A stretch of DNA of 64,000 nucleotides. Source: Dioscorea cayenensis subsp. rotundata (taxonomy: Eukaryota; Streptophyta; Magnoliopsida; Dioscoreales; Dioscoreaceae). Below are positions 49,605 through 61,381 of this stretch, one piece after another. Numbering within the stretch: the stretch's first letter is position 1; every line of letters starts with the position of its first letter. Made by a program: the position numbers and the translations under genes. Where the stretch lies: contig NC_052476.1 of assembly GCF_009730915.1 (NCBI RefSeq), forward strand, positions 20,875,257-20,939,256, in the 5' to 3' direction. The notes under the pieces are model-generated. The model saw only the letters and a program-made list of their open reading frames with translations. It made no database searches and was not told where the DNA came from.

Positions 49605-50161
49605 CCAAATCTAGTTCCAAAATATATATATATATATATAAATAATAATTAAATAATTATAAAATATATTTATATATTTATAAATAAATAATTAGATGTG
49701 TAAAATATAATATGGGATAATAAATAAATGTAAATTATTAATATTTTGAATACATTGGCAAGCAGATTCGGCTCGGGTTTCTTAACGGATCTAGCATAGC
49801 ACGCACCCGATAAGAGGAAACATGGTACCCGCCCAACCAATCCTAGTTCCAAAATTTTTACTAAAAAGAATATTAGGTAAATAATTTTAAAAAAAATATA
49901 TATATATATATAATTAAAAATTTAGTTGTGTAAAATAATATGGGATTAATAAGTAAATGTGAATTATTGTTTTTTTGAATAAATTGACAAGCGGATTCGG
50001 GTCGGATTTCTTAACGGATCTAGCAAAGCACCCGCCCGATAAGATGAAAACGGGTCGGATTTCTTAATGGATATAAGCATGGTACCCGCCCAATAAGGGG
50101 CTTCGTCCCGGTGGAGGGAGAGGAAATTAGGGTTAGGGTTAGGGTTTTGGAGGGGGAGAGG
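49605..50161. repeat. Tandemly duplicated U2 3' flank, leading into the PRP38 promoter
   Basis: A unit of about 235 bases occurs at about 49600-49840 and again at about 49835-50045, with a third partial copy at about 50048-50100. Each full unit starts at CCAACCA-AT-CTAGTTCCAAAAT (which includes the last bases of U2 and its 3'-box-like motif), then AT-rich DNA, TGTGTAAAATA-AATATGGGAT, and ends with GGATTCGG-TCGG-TTTCTTAACGG and CCCGATAAGA. Telomere-like TTAGGG repeats (50127-50148) lie just before the PRP38 start. Confidence 0.8.
50127..50148. promoter_or_regulatory. Telomere-like repeat/telo-box immediately upstream of PRP38
   Basis: Three TTAGGG units followed by TTTT lie 14 bases upstream of the PRP38 ATG, probably in the 5' leader or core promoter. 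AAACCCTAA telo-boxes are typical of plant housekeeping promoters. This could also be a short interstitial telomeric insertion. Confidence 0.6.
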
Positions 50162-53100
50162 ATGGCGAACAGGACGGATCCGCTGGCGAAGAGCATACAT
50201 GGCACGAACCCTCAGAATCTTGTGGAGAAGATTGTGCGATCGAAGATATACCAGAATACTTACTGGAAGGAGCAGTGCTTTGGCCTGACGGCGGAGACGC
50301 TGGTTGACAAGGCGATGGAGCTTGATCATTTGGGAGGTACTTTTGGAGGCAATCGCCGGCCGACGCCATTCATATGTCTTGTTATGAAGATGCTCCAGAT
50401 CCAGCCTGACAAGGATATCGTTGTCGAGTTCATTAAGAACGAGGATTATAAGTATGATTTTTTGAAACTTTGGTTTGTTTCCTCTGATCTTTTTTGTGTT
50501 TTTTTTTTTGGAAATACCATGTTTTTAATCCGATTTCCTCATTAAAGTTTGATTTTTTGGATTCAATTAGGGGTTTGCAGTAAAAAGGTTTTTCTGTGAA
50601 AAGTTTAGATTTTTGTTTTTGTGAACATTGGATGAACGATTAATCTTGGTTTTGGCCTGTCAAATTGAAGACTAACCCTAATCGTTTGCAGACGCAAGTA
50701 TTTCCCTTTTTATGGGGATCGGCCGTTTCTGGGCTGTATTGGTAGATGGTGTGGTTTAGGGCCTGCTGTTATATATAGATGAATCCTTCATCCTAGTCAT
50801 TGATAATCAGGATTGGCATTTTGTTCCATTCATTATGTTGAAATCCTAGGTGTATTTCTATTCGCAACACCCATTTGATTGTGTTTGTGTAAAAAGTTTG
50901 AATTTGTTTTATTTTATTTTTTGCATGAAAGTGTTAGATGTTGTATAGGGATCAGTCATTTCTGGCTGGAGGTGGATTTTATTGGTTTAGGGTTTGCTGG
51001 CTTCTTTAGATGGATGATGGATCCTTTGTTCTAATCATTACTTGGTCATTTAGTATGTCTTTATTACTGTTTATTGGAAACACAAACAAGCTAATCCTAA
51101 TTTGTTTTTAATTTTTACTTCATTGATATCCTTTTGTGTTGATCAGTATTCCTTGTCTGACAGAGTTTGACTATGAATTCCAGATATGTGCGAATTCTTG
51201 GGGCTTTTTACATGCGATTGACTGGGACTGTTACTGATGTGTACCAATACCTCGAGCCACTTTATAATGACTATCGAAAGCTTAGGAGGAAAACGTCAGA
51301 TGGAAGTGAGATTTTATACTCTTCTGTTTTTAGCTTTGTTATGATCCACTTGATTATCTGTTAATTATTGGTTGCTTGGCATTTGTCTTTTCTTTTGTTT
51401 TAGGTTTTTCATTGACTCATGTGGATGAGGTGATCGATGAACTACTTACAAAGGATTACTCTTGTGATATTGCTTTACCACGCGTCCAGAAGAGGTGGTT
51501 TTTCTTTTCCTTATACTTATTTTGATCTCATTGTGTAACGCAAATGGTCTTTGATTTGACGATGTCGTTTGCTCATAAGGTCACTTGCTGTTGAATGACA
51601 GTGCATGAGTCAATCTTGTTCCTTGGACTGTCTCCTTCCCCCTTTGATGTGATTCCCTAAAATTTGTTTGTTGATTTTTAGCTTAAGTAACCTTTATTTA
51701 TACCAGTACTGCTTGTACACATTTTATGATATCTGAATATTTTGTCTCATTTTGTTCAATATTTCACTACTAACAGGTGGACTCTTGAGACAACTGGTGT
51801 GTTGGAACCCAGAAAAAGTGTTTTAGATGAGGATTTTGAAGAAGAAGAAGAAAAGGAAGAGGAAGAGCAGGCAGCTTTAGAGGATGATACTCATGAAAAG
51901 GTTGGAAGTTAATCTCATTTCTTTTCATGATACTTCATTATGTTCTTTAAAGCGGTCATAATTAACCTGCTTATTATTTTGTAACAGGATTATCATGGAA
52001 GGAGTCCCACAAGGGATAGGGAAAGAGATAGGAAGCGTGATAAACAATACAGGTATATTATATGATCCAACATTTTATTATTATTGAATGGTAAATTTTT
52101 TATTAGTTTCCTCACCCGACTTCTGAATTGGTATGTTTCACTTTCTCTTCATTTCATTTTTTTTTGTCTCCCACTTCACAAGTATCCTCTGTGTCTTCTC
52201 TTAAACTCATAATAATATCTCAGTAGTATCTGTATCTCAATATACACATGCTATGTTGAAAGCTTTTGGAGTGCCTCAGACTTATGAGGTCCCATATAGA
52301 ACTAGATGATGACTTCAAGTTAGTATTAGTGAGATTAGGTTTTCTATGCTTGAGGTTTTCTTGAAAGTACTGCTAATTGTTGTCCTTAGGCTTGCGTCTT
52401 GATTGTTTTGGAAGCATTTCTTTTGATTTTGCAACATATTCCATGTGTGTTACTGCCATGGCATGTAAATTTCAAGAGCCATTGGCAGAAAGATTTGCTT
52501 CCTAAAGTGATTCAGTGATGGCTCTGCCAGGTTTCTCTGCACTGGCAGTGTGCAGTGAGAAGTATGATGAGTCAGACAATTTAGATAATTTATATCAATT
52601 TTACTGCACTGTAATATGACTATGGCATTTTTCTCATAATCTTTTGCTGCATGACTAAAGATGGCCATGATATCATGGATGGTTATGTTTTTGAAAAATA
52701 TGAGGTCATTGGTTATCAGTTAGCCAAAGATCAGTGTTATAATGACACATGAAAATCAACAGAGGCATGAAGAATTGTTATGATGATTCTTAGTTTTTAG
52801 ATTATTTCCAGTATTTCATGCATTTGTTGCCATAAGATCTGATTTTAAATTCATTACTCAGTAAGTTTTAATTGATTATTATAACTTGCTATGGCCCTTT
52901 TTTTAAATTCACATTCTCATTTGAAATTAACAATCTTGGATTACTTTATTTCATAAGCAATTTGTTAAATTCCTTCATGTCAACAATACATTCATGTGCA
53001 CTTCACATCTTATATCACCCTTTGCAGGGATAGGGACAGGGATAGGGACAGAGACTATGATCGGGACTATGCAAGGGGGCGAGAAAGAGATAGGGATCGG

Positions 53101-53507
53101 GATCGTGACCGCGATAGGGACAGAGACCGGGACAGGGACCGCCACCGGCTCAGAGATGAAAGGGATTATGGCCGTGAGAGGGATCGAGATAGAGAATGGG
53201 AAGGTAGGGATAGGGATAGAAGGGACAGAGACCGTGGTCGTCGAAGAAGCCGCTCAAGAAGCAGAAGCAGGAGCAGGGATCGCAGGGAACGAGACCGAGA
53301 CGATGGTGACCTCCGCAAGAGACGTGCTCGTGGCAGCACTAGTCCACATAGGCGACCAGAGGATGACAACAATTCTAGGGAGGAACAATCAAAGAAGAAG
53401 AAAGGAAAAGAAGGAGAAGAAGAGTGACGGTACTGACCATCCCTGATCCAGAGATTGCCGAAGCCAACAGGCTTCGTGCCTCCCTCGGTCTGGCACCGCT
53501 GAAGTGA
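50162..53507 (+). CDS. PRP38: Pre-mRNA-splicing factor 38 (PRP38) with RS-rich tail
   Basis: Component of the spliceosomal B complex needed for activation. Six exons: 50162-50451, 51184-51305, 51404-51494, 51777-51900, 51988-52052, 53028-53507, about 389 residues. The PRP38 domain fills residues 1-180: [71 protein letters not shown] and [10 protein letters not shown]...[14 protein letters not shown]. An acidic EEE region and long RD/RE dipeptide repeats (about residues 230-300), then RS dipeptides, follow. Two excess bases near the end (53401-53403 and 53441-53443) break the frame; without them the tail reads [12 protein letters not shown], then [14 protein letters not shown], ending at 53507, as in relatives. 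As assembled the frame stops at 53427. All introns are GT-AG. Confidence 0.95.
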
Positions 53508-55558
53508 TAAACGTTATTTTGGATACCAACAGGATTGCAAATTGATTTTGGATAACGTTATTTTGGTAATGCGCAAGTCTTCAAGCAGCTCTTAATACTA
53601 AAAGTTCTGAATTTCAATCGATGGCGATGCATTTTTCTTATGATATATCGACATACAATCTGTGTTTGTATAGCTGAAGATTTTGTTTGTCTGTTGATTG
53701 TAATTGTAATCACTTCTCTTTTTTGTTTGGTGGTTGAAAGTCTCAGTACTTTCTTGCTCAAAGACAACTATTGCATTCAAAAGGTTAATGTTTTGAATTG
53801 GTTATTGCTTGCAGGGCTTTGCGTTTGATTTAGGGTTTCATTTTGGGAAAAGTGCAGGAAGGGACGATGGAAATTCTAGTTCTCATGATCAATGAAATTG
53901 GGATTAAACTCATGCTTCTCATGTTCAGTGAAAATGTTAAGTGTAATTGGATTTATATTTCTGGTGTTTAGTGAGATGTATGAAAGTGAATTTCATGAGT
54001 GATTTTTATGAACTTTTGTAATTTAATTTAATTTAATTTATTTTATTTTATTTTTTGCAGAAATTTTTATTGTAATTTTGATTAAAAAAAAATAGAGGCG
54101 TGCTTTTTGTAAAAGAGTACAAAAAATATATTTTTGTATGGCAATTTGAAGTAGTATTTTAAATTTCCTGCATTTTAAAAAATACAGTATATATATAGAG
54201 AGAAATTTTTTACATTTAAATAGGCTAATGTTTTAAATTTTCTCAAACTTTTGTGATTTTTTATTAAAAAATAAAATTGAAGTTTTTTTTTGGTTATATC
54301 AAGATAAACTAAAAAGTATTTATTTAAAAAAAAACCCCATATTTCCCACACTTACATTGATTTTGTATCAAAATAGTTTTAGTGTGAAATTTGATGAAGG
54401 GGAATTGACACTCTTCTCCTTTCATGATCAAAGGACATTAATTAGAAAAATCATGCCACTTTCTCTGTATTTTTTTCACTAATATGAGGGGGAAAAAAGT
54501 ATATTTGAGTTGTTAATTTACTTTTGAACAGTTTATTTTCATAATAAATTGTAGAATGTAAAATTTGAGGGTTGTGAACCACTTGATGGTGCATGCATGT
54601 TTTTTTTTAATAAAACTATTTAAGCCACTAATATTATTAAAGTACATCGTCTCTTTGTAATACAAACAGATTTAAAAAGAAAAAAAAAAGATAAACAAAG
54701 ACTATTTTTTTTTTTATATATGAAAGAGTATCGTCATTGGTCAAATGCAAACAACAAACTTCATTGTTTTTTTTTTCATGAGAGAAAATAATGCTAATAA
54801 TCACAAGAATAAAATGAGACAAAGATTTAACAAGGTTCGGTGATATACCTACGTTCTATACATATATATATATAACCCCCGGTATAATTTATAAATTTAC
54901 CTTGTACCATAACACAGGGCGCCATTGGCCCCGCACCCCCCAACCCACTTATTGCGAAACTCCCCAATTGGACAAATATTGTCGTTCCACTCCAGCATTT
55001 GTCCTTTATCTAGTATATGAGTCATACCTAACAGTTTTCTATACATATCTTTGTCTTTTAAAAAAAAGAAAATTACTCTTCTATTTCTAACTCTGACCTT
55101 TCTCATTCAAGCTTGCCATATTTTCGGGCCGTGAAGCCCGCAAATGAGCAAGCCCGACCAAAAACTTAAATCGAAAAATCCAATAAATATATGATAGGCC
55201 ACACCACAAAAGACTTCGATAAAATAATCAAATCTAAAGAAAAATCAATTAAATTACCGGCAAATCCAATTGGGCTTAACTCAAGCCCGAACAAAGCCCA
55301 AACCTGGCCCTCCTAACTAATTAAAATGACAAGGTTAAATAAGTCTTTTATCAAGTCTTTGGTCCAAAAACAGTTGCTAATTCATTTAATGATCATTCCA
55401 AAGTCCATTCAAAATATGTATAGACGACTATCAAGTCTTTGGTCATATATATTATATATAGACACCTTATCACTTAATCACCATATATCTTCTTTCTTAC
55501 CATTCACTTGTTTACTAGAAATCATTCAAGTTAGATTAAATTGCTAAATTTGTAAACT
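53508..55558. other. Intergenic between PRP38 and PR-10 genes
   Basis: The PRP38 3' UTR is followed by AT-rich DNA with TTTAA/TTTTA runs (54015-54060). A stretch near 54820-55310 (AAGATTTAACAAGGTTCGG and CGGGCCGTGAAGCCCG) looks like worn repeat DNA but shows no terminal repeats or coding blocks, so it was not classified. No gene is seen. Confidence 0.55.
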
Positions 55559-55904
55559 ATGGCCTTGAAGTTCAGCAAAGATATTGTTTCCAAAATTGCT
55601 CCATCAAGAGAATTTTTTAACGCCGGTTGTCTTGACATCCATAACCTCGCTCCGATTATTTTGCCACAATTCATCTCAAGCGCCACCCTTTATTGAGGGA
55701 GATGGTGGAGTAGGGAACAGTTAAAAAAATCTTTTATTTCAATGATGGTAAGTTTTTGTTGTTTATATTTGTGATAGTTAATATTATCATATAGATCATT
55801 ATATTTGTTTTTTATTTGGATCAGTTTATTTTCTATTTAAAAATGATTTTACAATTTGTTAAAAGCTTATAAATTTTATATTTTAATGTAAATGGTTCAT
55901 CAAC

Positions 55905-55951
<47 letters not shown>

Positions 55952-56801
55952 GGAGAAATCATAAGAAACGGATTTTAATTACATATATGGTGATAAATAT
56001 ATAGTTATTTTAATTCAAAAGTAGAGATAATTTAATTTTTGAGTACTCAAGAATAAAAAAAGTTACTTGTTTTTTTAGGTAGAATATACTGGGTTAGTCT
56101 CTGTACTTTTTTTACTATACTTTTTTAGTCCTCCTACTTTAATTTAAGCTTTTTTTAATTCTTCTACTCTTTGAATAAAAGTCCCACATCTATTCTTTAA
56201 ACATGCCAATTAACAACTTTTATTGCTCATTCATTCTATGGTTCATACAAAAGATAAAAAAATCGGTATTATTTTCCTAAATTATGTAAGAAATTAATTA
56301 TTTTCATGATTAGTACAGCTTTAGAGGATTTAATTAAATTCATTCAATGAGTAGAGGGATTAAAAGGTTTAAATTGAAGTTGGAGGATTAAAAGGGCATA
56401 TAATGAAAAGAGTACACGAACTAATTAACTTGGATATTCTACCTTTATTTTTAAAGAAAAAATAATTATTAAAATACATAAGAATTTTTTTTCATGTAGG
56501 ACTTCCTTCCAAGTACATTAAGGAGAAAGTAGAAGAGCTAGACAAGGAAAACTTCATTTGTGTGTACAGTGTATCCGAAGGCAACTTGATTGGCAGTGTT
56601 TTTAGCTCGATCATATATCGACTAAAACTAGTTCCATCCATAGATGGAGGATGTATTTTCACCCTCACCGGAGAGTACACCGTTAACCCCGGTGTCGAAG
56701 GTGCCGAAGTTTACATCAATGGAGATATGGAGCTAAATGTTGGAGTTTTCATGGCTGTTGATGCTTTTCTCACTGCACACCCTAATACTTATAATGCTTA
56801 A
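55559..56801 (+). CDS. PR-10/Bet v 1 family protein (two exons, frame broken twice)
   Basis: Small cytosolic protein of the Bet v 1 fold, a family that binds hydrophobic plant metabolites or hormones and includes pathogenesis-related PR-10 and norcoclaurine-synthase-like members. Exon 1 is 55559-55747 and exon 2 is 56500-56801; about 162 residues, the usual length. Exon 1 holds the glycine-rich loop IEGDGGVG. Exon 2 holds the lysine/glutamate-rich strand (YIKEKVEELDKENF, VYSVSEGNL) and the C-terminal helix (FMAVDAFLTAHP). Two excess bases in exon 1 (CCC 55686-55688 and GGG 55713-55715) break the frame on either side of the loop; without them the phases (GAT G|GA) join correctly. The intron carries a MITE. 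The ligand cannot be predicted. It may be an expressed gene with assembly errors or, less likely, a recent pseudogene. Confidence 0.87.
55907..55947. repeat. AT microsatellite in PR-10 intron
   Basis: About 20 AT dinucleotides in a row. It is a simple repeat and likely length-polymorphic. Confidence 0.9.
56077..56444. mobile_element. MITE with long terminal inverted repeats inside the PR-10 intron
   Basis: The first about 105 bases (AGGTAGAATAT, then GTCTCTGTACT, TAGTCCTCCTACTTTAATTTAA and TTCTTCTACTCTTTGAAT) are an imperfect reverse complement of the last about 105 bases (ending GGATATTCTACCT). There is no coding capacity. Flanks TTGTTTTTT and TTATTTTTA match at 7 of 9 positions, a possible 9-base target duplication as in Mutator-like elements; this is a weak call because the flanks are T-rich. 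The arms have diverged by roughly a quarter by eye, so the insertion is not recent. Confidence 0.8.
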
Positions 56802-56826
56802 TTAATTAATTCTCTCATAATCTTTG

Positions 56827-56867
<41 letters not shown>

Positions 56868-57494
56868 AAACATGTGGTATTTTAGTAAAAGGATTATGAG
56901 CATATATAGAGTTGTATGCATGCATGTCATTATATTAATTGAGAACTCTTTTTATGTTTTTAATTATAAAGTGAGATTTTTTTATCTTAATTGAGTTTAT
57001 ATATGTATGTTTCTTTTTGTTAATGGACGACTTGGTTTTTCTTTATTTGTTCAACAAGAAGTAGAGCTATGAATTATTGGAATGAAAAACAAAAGATTAA
57101 GGTGACTTGAGTACATGACATGTCATGATGACACACATAATAACACACACAACAGCAACAAGGCATAAAAAGTCCAACAAACTTAAACCATGACTTAAGT
57201 AAATCCAAACCAAAGAATTATAAGTGCACTAAAAAGTAGTTATCAAATATATATGACCGTTTCATCTAGTAATATATTTAGATTTGAAATCTAGTACGTA
57301 CTATCCATTCATGTATAGTATCAAATAGTAGTACTTAACACTCCTAATAGTACTAAAAATTAATAATTAACATAAATTTTAACATATCATCTTTATAAAT
57401 TTTAATATTTAATTAGATCATAATCTAAGAGCTCCCATCAATTGCCCTTAGATTTTAAAAAGCTAACATAACATCAACAACAACGTACAATAAC

Positions 57495-57525
<31 letters not shown>

Positions 57526-57913
57526 TATTCAAATTGCCCTTCATGTTAAAAGATAACCTTAAACTTTGCATGCATGCATGCACACTTCTGCTCACTTTTC
57601 AAATTAAACAAAAATCATATGTATATAGATATATATTCTATACAGCAAAAACATGAATATAACTTGACTTACATTCATCATTATATATATCTTCTATACA
57701 AGTACAACAACAAATTAAGGTCAAACAAGGATAATCCCTAACCCTAATTAAGAGCAACACTCACAAGTTGCCCCCACACGTTAAAGGGATCACCTCAAAA
57801 ACTGCATGCATTCATGCAACACCAAAAAACAATAAAACAACAAAAAATTAATAAATTACCAAGCAAGAGATGATCACAATTGATCAAATCTATCACTCTT
57901 CTCAAAACCCTAA
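56802..57913. other. Intergenic between PR-10 and pectinesterase genes
   Basis: It contains the PR-10 3' UTR, a compound (AT)n(GT)n microsatellite at about 56827-56866, a TAA run at about 57494-57523 and a GCATGCAT run (57568-57580). The right end is the pectinesterase 3' UTR; its last bases match the pseudogene near 16490. No gene is seen. Confidence 0.65.
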
Positions 57914-59909
57914 TTAATGTGTCCTGCCACCTTCATTCACAGGCAACAACCCTGGAATATAAGGCACTCCTGTTGCCCTAACCCACTGATTTCCTCTTAT
58001 AAACCTTTCTACTGTAAACTTCTGTGCATGCTGGTAATTTATCTTCTTCACCCCCCTCCACTTCACTCTCTTCGTCGTCTCCGCTCCCGGTCCCCGGTTA
58101 TCGAACTCAGTATAAAAACATGTCCTCAATCCAAAGTCCCCACTCCATGGCAACCATCCATCTGAATGAATCAAATCATCAATGTATGTTTGCAAAATAA
58201 AAGTTCTTGAATACTCCTTCCATGGCCTTCCTAGGTAATTTCTTGTTTCTATTCGATGCGGATAAAAGTCCGGTTCCGCCGTTATTGTGCTATTATGTAT
58301 AATAATCGCCGTCGGCTCTCGCCTTCCTTTCCTTCCTTGTGCTGTCACTATATTTTGCTGGTTCGACATCGGCCGCCGGACGAGTATTAGGCAGTTTTGA
58401 AAGACAGTGGCCGAGTTACCGAAGATGAAATCTATGGTTCCAGTTATTGTACAGTTTCGGTAGAATTGCCTGTTGGTGTGCACATAGAGTGTGTCTTGGT
58501 AACCATCCATTCGGCAATTGTAGAATACCGACATATCTGATTGTACTCGTAGTGCCACCGCTTGGTGTTTCTCCGGCCCGGCTGAGTTCTCTATCCATAA
58601 GTCTTTTCCAATAAATCTTTTTCCTACAACAGCTGAATCCACATACAAAATACAAATAATATATTATACGTGTCTTCAAATTTCTTAATCTTTCTTTATC
58701 ACAAATTCATGTTTTTTTTATAAATTATTAAAGATAATTTTGAAAAAATAATTAATTTTTTATAAAATTTTGTCAAATAACTAAGTTTTTTTTTTATATG
58801 TGAGATTCTGTTAAACACAACAAATAAAAAAGAAAAAAACTAAAACAATAATATACTTTCAAAGCTAGAACTTTTGCTTTATATATTACCTAATGTGGCT
58901 GTTTTGAAAGTCGGAGTACCATCAATAAAGTTAAGATTTCCAGTGATCTTCGTCTTCGTCGGTCCATCTCCGACCATCATAACATTCATCATGCTCTTGT
59001 TCACCATGACATTCTCCTTATACACTCCTTCCTTGATATGAATCACAAATGTCAAATTACTCTTCTTAGGAATAATTTCCAAAGCCTCATTGATACTTGT
59101 AAAATTCCCACTCCCATCTTGAGCAACCACAACATCCGGCTGAAGCTCGATCCGCGAAGCCGATAACAATCTCCTCCTCCCTGTATTCACCCACGCCGGC
59201 AATTCCTCCTCCTCCTCCGTCGAAAGAAGCCTTCGGCTAAACATCGGCAACTTAAACGCAACCAACACTGAAGAAATATCATCGACAATCGCCAAAGCAT
59301 TTGTCGTTAACTCCATTGAGCTCTTCAAAGCCTTCTTCATCTTTTCGCTGGCACTTCCGGTGGTGTTCTCGAAACCCATCCAAGCAAGTCTCATGGTAAG
59401 TCATCGCTGAGCTAAGCCAAACACGAAGATCATCGATAACATCATCGACTTCACTAAAATTTATATCACCGAATTGAGCGAAAAGAGTTTCGAAGATCAT
59501 CGATCGCATAATCCAATAGCTCTGCACAATTGTGCAAAGCTTTTGAAGTTCTTGGATCTTTTTCAGCTTCAGCGAGGACTGATGAGTTCTTGAGACTTTT
59601 GGCGATGTGAGCGATGGTGACATTGAAGGCGAGCTTGATGAGCTCTTTGGGGTCGGAGATGGAGTCGCCGCCGGCGTCGGTTAGGGCTTGTTCGCAGGTG
59701 TCTTGGAAGTCGGTGGGGCTGCACAAGGCCTTGACGGAGGAGTGGAGCTCGGCGGTGGAGGTTGGGGAGGGGGATGTGGATTTGCGGGAGGAGAGGCCGA
59801 CGGCGATGGCGGCGACCATGGCGATGAGGAGGATGGAGGAGCTGGCGATGATGGTGAGCTTTTTGCGGTTGTGGCGGGCGGTGGAGTCCGGGACGGCGCC
59901 GTGTTCCAT
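57914..59909 (-). CDS. Type I pectin methylesterase (PMEI pro-region plus catalytic domain)
   Basis: Removes methyl esters from wall homogalacturonan. Exon 1 is 59909-58890 and exon 2 is 58632-57914; about 578 residues. The N-terminus has a signal anchor (KLTIIASSSILLIAMVAAIA), then a PME-inhibitor-like pro-region (VKALCSPTDFQDTCEQAL..., later YHETCLDGF), then two RRLL processing motifs, then the catalytic beta-helix from PDVVVAQDGSGNFTSI. Active-site blocks are present: QAVALRVQSD, YQDTLYVHTNRQFYRNC, GTIDFIFGNSATVFQNC and YLGRPWKEYSRT. The ATG at 59909 is used; an upstream TTG at 59918 is not. Two excess bases in the pro-region (AAAA 59481-59484 and AAA 59372-59374) break the frame; the catalytic domain itself is uninterrupted. 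A deleted copy of this gene lies at about 16.5-16.9 kb. Confidence 0.93.
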
Positions 59910-61381
59910 GGCGGACAATGGTTGTGGATTAGGGTTTGGGTGAGATTGAAGAAGAGGTGTTTGTGAAAATGCGTGAATGAAATGTTTGTTATATAAAAGG
60001 GATGGAGGACGATGAGAAGAAAAAAGAGATGGTTGGAGTGGGCCCCACCTACGCGCGGGAAAGGGATAGCCACAGGCATAATTAGTTTTCTTTTTAAATC
60101 AATATTATTATTATTATTATTAGGCATTCTTCCCGGCTTCGCAAATTGTGAGGGGTTTTGAGATAATCTCATGTATAAAAAATAATATAAATAACCCAAA
60201 AAAATTGTTATATATCTTGGATTTCAAAAATTTTATGGATATTTATTGCACAAATAAATAAGTGTACTTAAAGTTTTTCAATTATTAATAACATAAATAA
60301 AATACTCCTAAGTTTTTAAAATGTTTTATGAAATATTTAATGCAAAATTGATGAACTTATTAAATCTTGATATTACTTATTTTATAATTAATGTAAACAA
60401 ATATTTAAGTGCAATAATATTTAAAAAAATTATAATTATTTCTTTGAAATGCTCTAAAGCCAAATTATACATCTATTTTAAATATATATAAATTATTAAT
60501 AATATATATTTTTTTTATTTTTAATGAGTAAATTTATTAATTAAAATAAATTAATGGTTATAAAAAAAAATTTGGTTTTCAATTAAAATTATTTATTTAT
60601 AGCGAAACATTGAAATAAGCTAATGATAAAATATAAAAATTTTTATGAAAAGTTCGAATCCTCTTCATAAATAATGAATAATATAAACAGTGATTTATTT
60701 ATATTATTAAAATGTATAAAAAAATATCAGTTGAAAAATTTATTAAAAATAAAATTTTAATAATTTATATGATTTGAAACTTGAAAGTAATAATAATAGC
60801 ACTAATATCGCAAAGGATGAGCTTATCCTATTTGAAATTTTGAATTATTGTCTTATATCTATTATTTAAATAAATAAGTTGATTAATTTTTATCCCTACA
60901 GTGCGATGCCACGTAAGCGGGTGTACATTACCTAAACTTCTCCTCGGTTGGAATTGCATTGACCAACGTCCACCGTTAGATCTCCAGGAAGGATGCCACG
61001 TCACACTGTCGGATTCACAAACAACAAACCGATTCTTAAAGTTCTCCGTGTCGCAATCCAACATCACCGTCTTTTGAACTTTCGTGTTTATAATGTAACG
61101 GGACCAACTAATCTTACACTCTAAAAGAAACCCATAGTTTTGTCTAGCGGGACCCACTGGTCTTTTGCTGTCCGTGGTCGGGTTCTGGTTCCTTTTTCAG
61201 GTCCTTTTACGATTGACCCGTTTTAGGGTTTCATCGTCATTAGTCCTTCCCCTTCATCTCTCAAATCTCTATAAAAGGAGCCCTCCTCACTCTTGCTCTC
61301 TTTCTCGAGGTGCGAGGATTAGGGTTTCGAGGGTTTATCTCGATTTCGATCTCAATCTAGGGTTTCGAAGCGGAGGAGGAG
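59910..61381. other. Intergenic with divergent promoters of pectinesterase and importin alpha
   Basis: AT-rich middle (60070-60880) with no gene. From about 60900 the sequence becomes GC-richer and reads as the importin alpha promoter: CTATAAAAGG at 61268-61277 is a good TATA box about 105 bases upstream of the ATG. AGGGTTTC words lie at 61225-61232, 61320-61327 and 61360-61367 in the promoter and leader. Confidence 0.65.

Noticed and set aside
52994-53446. Alternative frame over the PRP38 tail (Gly/Ile/Thr-rich)
   Set aside because: It is the shadow of the Arg-Asp repeat; the splice phase from exon 5 selects the RDRDRD frame.
54820-55310. Possible transposon remnant near AACAAGGTTCGG
   Set aside because: No terminal repeats, target duplication or coding blocks were visible, so no family was claimed.
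60640-60665. tRNA-like B box AGTTCGAATCC
   Set aside because: No cloverleaf or A box could be built around it.
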